36,590 nt of DNA. It comes from an uncultured Alphaproteobacteria bacterium. Lineage in GTDB: Bacteria > Pseudomonadota > Alphaproteobacteria > UBA8366 > GCA-2717185. A model generated the notes under the pieces. The model did no database searches, was not told where the DNA came from, and worked only from the letters and a program-made list of their open reading frames with translations. Every line of letters begins with the position of its first letter. Positions within the stretch are counted from its first letter, which is position 1. The position numbers and the translations under genes were made by a program. The stretch covers positions 1 to 36,590 of the forward strand of contig CALSRA010000050.1 in assembly GCA_943788635.1 (NCBI GenBank). Reading direction: 5' to 3'. Below, in pieces: positions 32,793-36,590 of this stretch.

Positions 32793-33711
32793 CTACCCGT
32801 TCTCCTGCGTCGCCGTCCGGTAGATCGTCGCCGCGCGTTCCTCTACCGGGCCGCCGCTGCCATCACTGCCTCCTGGTCTTCCGGCGCGTAGAAGAAGTCG
32901 CCGGGGCGGTAGTCGTGGCCGAGGTCGCCGAGCAGGCGGCGCTGGCGCGGGGTGCATTTGTCGAACAGCGTGGTGTAGGGGCCCGGCGAAATCGTAGGGC
33001 CGCATGAACATCTGGCAGTAGTTGTACAGCAGCGTCTTGCGCGCATTGCCGGATTTGTTCGGCGACGGACCGTGCCAGATCGCGTGCGGGAAGACATAGG
33101 CGTCACCCGCCTTGCCCAGCAGGGGCACCGCGCCCGCCGCGTGCGGGTTGGGGATGCGTTCGGCGCGGGTCCGGGAAGGGGCGCATATGGCTGCCGGGGA
33201 AGACGGTGAAATTGCCGCTGTCCGGTTCGGTCACATCGGTCAGCAGGTACATCACCTTCACCGCCAGCGGGCGGCTGGTTTCGGTCACACGGATCGACCG
33301 CTGCGCCTCGCCACCATCGGTATGGGTATAGCCGGGGAACTGATCGGTGGAGGCGCGGACGATGGCCTGGCTCATCGAGAACTGGATATAGGGGCCCATC
33401 AGGTCGAGGATCAGATCGAAGATCGCGGGCCGGTCGATCAGGTCGATAAAGGCCTGGTGGTAGGGCAGCAGGTCGCGCCGATCCATGAAGCCGTCGATGT
33501 TCTTATCCGCATGCGGCGCCCAGCCGTAATGGGCCACGCGCAGTTCCTTCGGCGCGGGCTCGTAACCGGGCTGCTGGCGCACGTCGTCCAACTGGTCTGA
33601 GAAAAATTCAACCTCCGCCGGGCTCAACGCCCCTTCAAGCTGCAGGTAACCGTCGACCGCCCACTGCTCGCGCTGCAGGTCGGTCAGAACTCGTGTGGTA
33701 TTGGCCAGCAT
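32793..33711 (-). pseudogene. phytanoyl-CoA dioxygenase (PhyH) family protein, frameshifted
   Basis: Starts MLANTTRVLTDLQREQWAVD (33711). The first frame runs through GYTHTDGGEAQRSIRVTE, with His and Asp iron ligands, to FPGSHMRPF; a second frame continues with GDAYVFPHAIWHGPSPNKSG (distal iron His, then Arg in NARKTLLYNY) and a third with KCTPRQRRLLGDLGHDYRPG. An Fe(II)/2-oxoglutarate oxygenase of about 290 residues. At least two, probably three, indels; the true C-terminus may be at 32843 or 32793. Substrates are unknown for this bacterial branch. Confidence 0.75.
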
Positions 33712-33802
33712 GGATGGGCTCCCTCCCGGTTGCGACGCGAAAACGGTACCACCACGCCGCCGCACCGAAAAGCCCTCTACCGGCATTTGGTTGGGGTGGG
33801 CT

Positions 33803-35043
33803 TCAGCGACCATCGCGTTTCAGGCAATTACCCGGCTTTGCCAAGCGCAGCATGCAGAACGCGGCCAGCGCCGCGAGGCTGAGACCGGACGAGACATACA
33901 GTGCGCCCGTGCCGATTTCATCGATCAGGAAGCCGAACATCAGTGGCGCGGCGGCCTGCCCGGTCCGCGCCGGGGCGCCGAGCAGCCCCAGCCGGTAGCC
34001 GTAATTTTTCCGGGCCGAAAACCGCCAGCGGCACCGTGCCGCGCGCGATGGTCAGGATCCCGTTGCCCGCCCCGTGGAAACAGCGCGAAGCCATAGGGGA
34101 ATGTACCGCCCAGTACAAACAGCAACCCGACCCCAACGGGATGCGCCGCCGCCGCCAGCCGGGCGGTGACCAGCGCATGAAACCTGCTGAGGAAGCCGGC
34201 TTCCAGCAGCCGGGCCGCGACCTGCGCCGGGCCGATCATCGCGCCGGCCGCGATGGCCTGCGCCGTGGTCGCGCCCGCCGTTTCCAGCATACGCGGCAGA
34301 TGCACCGCCATGGCCGCGGGTAACGATCCAGGCGCAGCGAAGGCAAAGCCCAGCAGCCACATCGACCGATCCATCGGATATGCGGCTTGACCGGCTTGCT
34401 GCCATCCGCCGCCGCGACGGGCGGTTCCGTCTTCGGATCAGGAATCGATTGAGCGGCAGACCGAGCAGGATATTCGCCGCCGCCCAGACAAGGCAGGTAT
34501 CCCGCCAGCCGATTTCCGCCAGCCCCCAGCTGGTCAGCGGCCAGCCGATAGTGCTGGCGAAACCGGCGATCAGGGTGATACCGGTGATCGCCTTGCGCGC
34601 CTGATCGCCATAAATCCGGCCCAGTGCGGCAAAGGCGGAATCGTAACAGCCCCAACCCCATGCCGACACCGAGAATCAGCCAGGCCGCCCAGACCATTTC
34701 CAGCGACTGCGCCAGCGCCAGCACAACCAGCCCGGTGGCGATGACCACGCTGGAGGCGGACAGCACACCGCGCCCACCGAAGCTGTCGATGGTTCTCCCG
34801 ATGCGCGGGCCCATCAGGGCAGAAATCAGCAGCGAGGCCGAAAACGCGCCGAACACCCAGTTGCTGTCGAAGCCGATATCCTGCGCAATCGGCACCGCCA
34901 GAATGGCGATGAGGTAATAGCTGGAGGCCCAGGCGAGCGTCTGCCCGGTGCCAAGGACAATGATGGTGCGGCGCAAGTCTGTCTGCCGCGTCGGCGGCGG
35001 ATGGATCGACGGCGCGGTTCACCGTCCTGATTATGGCTGTCAT
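33803..35043 (-). pseudogene. MFS transporter, multiply frameshifted
   Basis: Hydrophobic membrane protein of about 410 codons. Sense runs LRRTIIVLGTGQTLAWASSY and SNWVFGAFSASLLISALMGP, then ARKAITGITLIAGFASTIGW, then DRSMWLLGFAFAAPGSLPAA, then ending LAALAAFCMLRLAKPGN. It follows the major facilitator pattern, with the motif GPRIGRTIDSFGGRGVLS between helices 2 and 3. At least five indels. Start uncertain: ATG 35043 is in a different frame from 34976. It lies between PhyH- and Rieske-type genes on the same strand, so it may import their substrate. Confidence 0.65.
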
Positions 35044-35077
35044 AAGCGTCGGCGAATTTAATCGATTTCATCCTCCT

Positions 35078-36314
35078 TCAAAATAACCGCTGCGCACCCC
35101 GAAAAAGGGTTTGCGGATCGTCGACGCCGGGTGGTGCTGCACCGGTCTCGCGGAAGGCTCGTGCCGCCAGCAGGCAGCGCCGCCGCGTGCGTGTGATCAT
35201 CAGATCGGAGGGCGCCAGATGTTCGAATGAATGGTCGGTCACCGGCCCATGCTTTCGGTCACCGCCTGATCCTGCTGGTGGATATTGGCAATGCCGGTAA
35301 CAGCGCGCCGCTCTGCTGCAATTCGCGGTCAATCTGCCAGTCGTTGGATTCATTGCCGGTGATACGCCAGCGCCGAACCAGTCCGTCGTATTGGGCTGGT
35401 AGTCATGATGCGGGCGGGGCGCGCCCGAGCTTGCCATTGCGCAACGGCGGCCGTTCCCGGTTGCCGCCCGACGTGCCCGCCTTCCAGTAAACATAAATGA
35501 ACATCGTGTGGGTATCATCCAGCGGCACCCAGGCGCGGGCATGCACTTGATTGTCGAACGCGCCCTGCGGCGTCTGCGTCAGAAGGGAAGATGTAATTGG
35601 CGACACGCCAGTAATTCGCCCCGGCGCGCATTGCCGGTACGCACCGTAGCTGGTGCCCCAGGGCCGTATCGGCCACGTCGAAGCGCGGCGCGCGGTCGTT
35701 GACCGTCTGGTTGAAGGGGTGGTCTTCAGGCACATCGTCGGGACCCACATGGCCGACATGCAGGAAGCCGAAATGCGAGGTATCGATATCCCCTTCAAGG
35801 GCCTGCATCCAGTTGCAGTCGCGCAACACGAAATTGATCCCCACCTCGCCATCCGGCACCAGGGTTGATTCCATCGCCGGCAGGGGGCGGGGCCTGTTCG
35901 CGCGGCCCCATATAGACCCAGATCAGCCCGTTGCGTTCGTGCACCTTGTAGGCTTTCGCGCGTACCTTCTGTTTGAAATCCTGTTCCGGGCGCAGGTTCG
36001 GCATGTCGACGCAATTGCCTTCCGCGGTCGAACTTCCAGCCGTGATAGACACAACGGATGCCGCCTTCCTCGTTCCGTCCCAGGAACAGAGAGGCGCAGC
36101 GATGCGGGCAGCGATGATCCATCACGCCGACCTTGCCCTCCGTATCGCGGAAGGCGATCAGCCGTTCGCCCAGCAGGACAAGCCGCATCGGGCTGCCATC
36201 GGCTTCCAGTTCGTCGGATTTTGCCGCCGGAATCCAGTACTGGCGCATGAAATCGCCCATCACCGTGCCGGGTCCGACACGGGTCAGGTCTTCGCTGTCT
36301 TTTGCTGTCGTCAT
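35078..36314 (-). pseudogene. Rieske aromatic-ring-hydroxylating dioxygenase-type oxygenase, frameshifted
   Basis: Starts MTTAKDSEDLTRVGPGTVMG (36314). Rieske [2Fe-2S] cluster: Cys69, His71, Cys88 and His91 (CPHRCASLFLGRNEEGGIRC, then VYHGW). The catalytic domain appears in other frames: MQALEGDIDTSHFGFLHVGH, giving the His-x4-His iron site, then AFDNQVHARAWVPLDDTHTM. At least five indels (near 36030, 35900, 35590, 35420, 35370). It resembles phthalate 4,5-dioxygenase-type oxygenases; the electron-transfer partner is not in view. Divergent from the Ldh2-type gene. Confidence 0.8.
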
Positions 36315-36455
36315 CGCAATTCCCCCGCCACACCATAACACCGCTGCCAAGGCGATTTTCATCCGGGGCGCGGCATGCCTATCATAGAACCAGAATGACC
36401 GAACCGAAAACCGCCGGTGCGACGCCGCCCGGCAACTGACATATGGGGGAAGACC

Positions 36456-36590
36456 ATGCCGACGATTCAAGCCGACCGACTGAGGACCATCGCCACCAGA
36501 TTGCTGGAAGGCGCCGGCGCCCCGCCAGCGAGGCCGCCACCGTGGCGCGCCATGTCATCAACGCCAACCTGGTCGGGCATGATTCGCACG
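36456..36590 (+). CDS. Ldh2-type malate/lactate dehydrogenase family, N-terminal fragment
   Basis: ATG 36456 after GGGGGA. It begins MPTIQADRLRTIATRLLEGA, then after one indel near 36520 continues ASEAATVARHVINANLVGHD at the window edge. This is the conserved start of the Ldh2 (YlbC/malate/L-sulfolactate/ureidoglycolate) NAD(P)-dependent dehydrogenase family, with the GHDSH segment near the active site. Truncated by the window end, and frameshifted. Confidence 0.7.
   Translation, partial: MPTIQADRLRTIATRLLEGAGAPPARPPPWRAMSSTPTWSGMIRT

Noticed and set aside
36382..36567. Minus-strand 61-codon frame at the right edge
   Set aside because: It is opposite the Ldh2-type start, which is clearly conserved.

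Overview
The window is high-GC bacterial DNA with alphaproteobacterial character, most like a free-living or marine Rhodospirillales-type heterotroph. This rests on the style of the proteins (ApaG, FolE, TrkH, ArgE, DUF3012 lipoprotein, TauD/TfdA and phytanoyl-CoA dioxygenases, mandelate-racemase-type enolase, Rieske oxygenase) and on the tRNA-Gly(CCC). I cannot name the genus from sequence alone.

Layout. 1-455: a short hypothetical gene and a hairpin. 456-2547: a tRNA-Gly gene into which a 2.0-kb element has inserted. The 5' half of the tRNA is present twice (493-529 and 2511-2547), near-identical inverted sequences sit just inside both ends, and the element carries an Xre regulator, a small ribbon-helix-helix protein and a decayed N-terminal piece of what looks like a T7-type phage RNA polymerase. 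2558-6497: a MocR-type regulator divergent from a pyridoxamine-phosphate-oxidase-like gene, then a radical SAM gene and a MaoC-type dehydratase; all four are broken by single-base indels. 6627-10441: intact apaG, folE, trkH and argE. 10450-12810: a hot-dog thioesterase and an enolase-superfamily enzyme, with unusual 10-bp phased GCAT repeat arrays and a REP-like repeat in the gaps around them. 13035-15088: an MFS exporter overlapping a GIY-YIG-domain gene. 15107-17667: a TauD-type dioxygenase, a tiny lipoprotein, and a class I DAHP synthase preceded by an aromatic-codon leader peptide and a terminator (attenuation). 17698-21505: a degenerate receiver protein, a hairpin-rich gap, a secreted histidine phosphatase and a hybrid sensor kinase. 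21521-23770: a TylF-type methyltransferase, a glycosyltransferase and a small membrane protein. 23850-28367: a second TauD-type dioxygenase, a TPR (TTC38-like) protein, an enoyl-CoA-hydratase-like protein and a broken serine-hydroxymethyltransferase-like gene. 28440-31990: a GMC oxidoreductase with its small subunit, flanked on both sides by AT-rich genes for small membrane proteins. 32004-32671: a PIN/Phd toxin-antitoxin pair. 32793-36590: a phytanoyl-CoA dioxygenase, an MFS transporter and a Rieske oxygenase (all frameshifted), then the start of an Ldh2-type dehydrogenase.

The genes are mostly single catabolic or housekeeping units rather than one pathway. The outer parts point to uptake and oxidation of small organic compounds. 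Single-base indels cluster at about 2.5-6.5 kb, 27-29 kb and 32.8-36.6 kb, while the middle is nearly clean. The broken genes keep well-conserved protein sequence in alternating frames, so much of this damage may be sequencing or assembly error rather than real decay.
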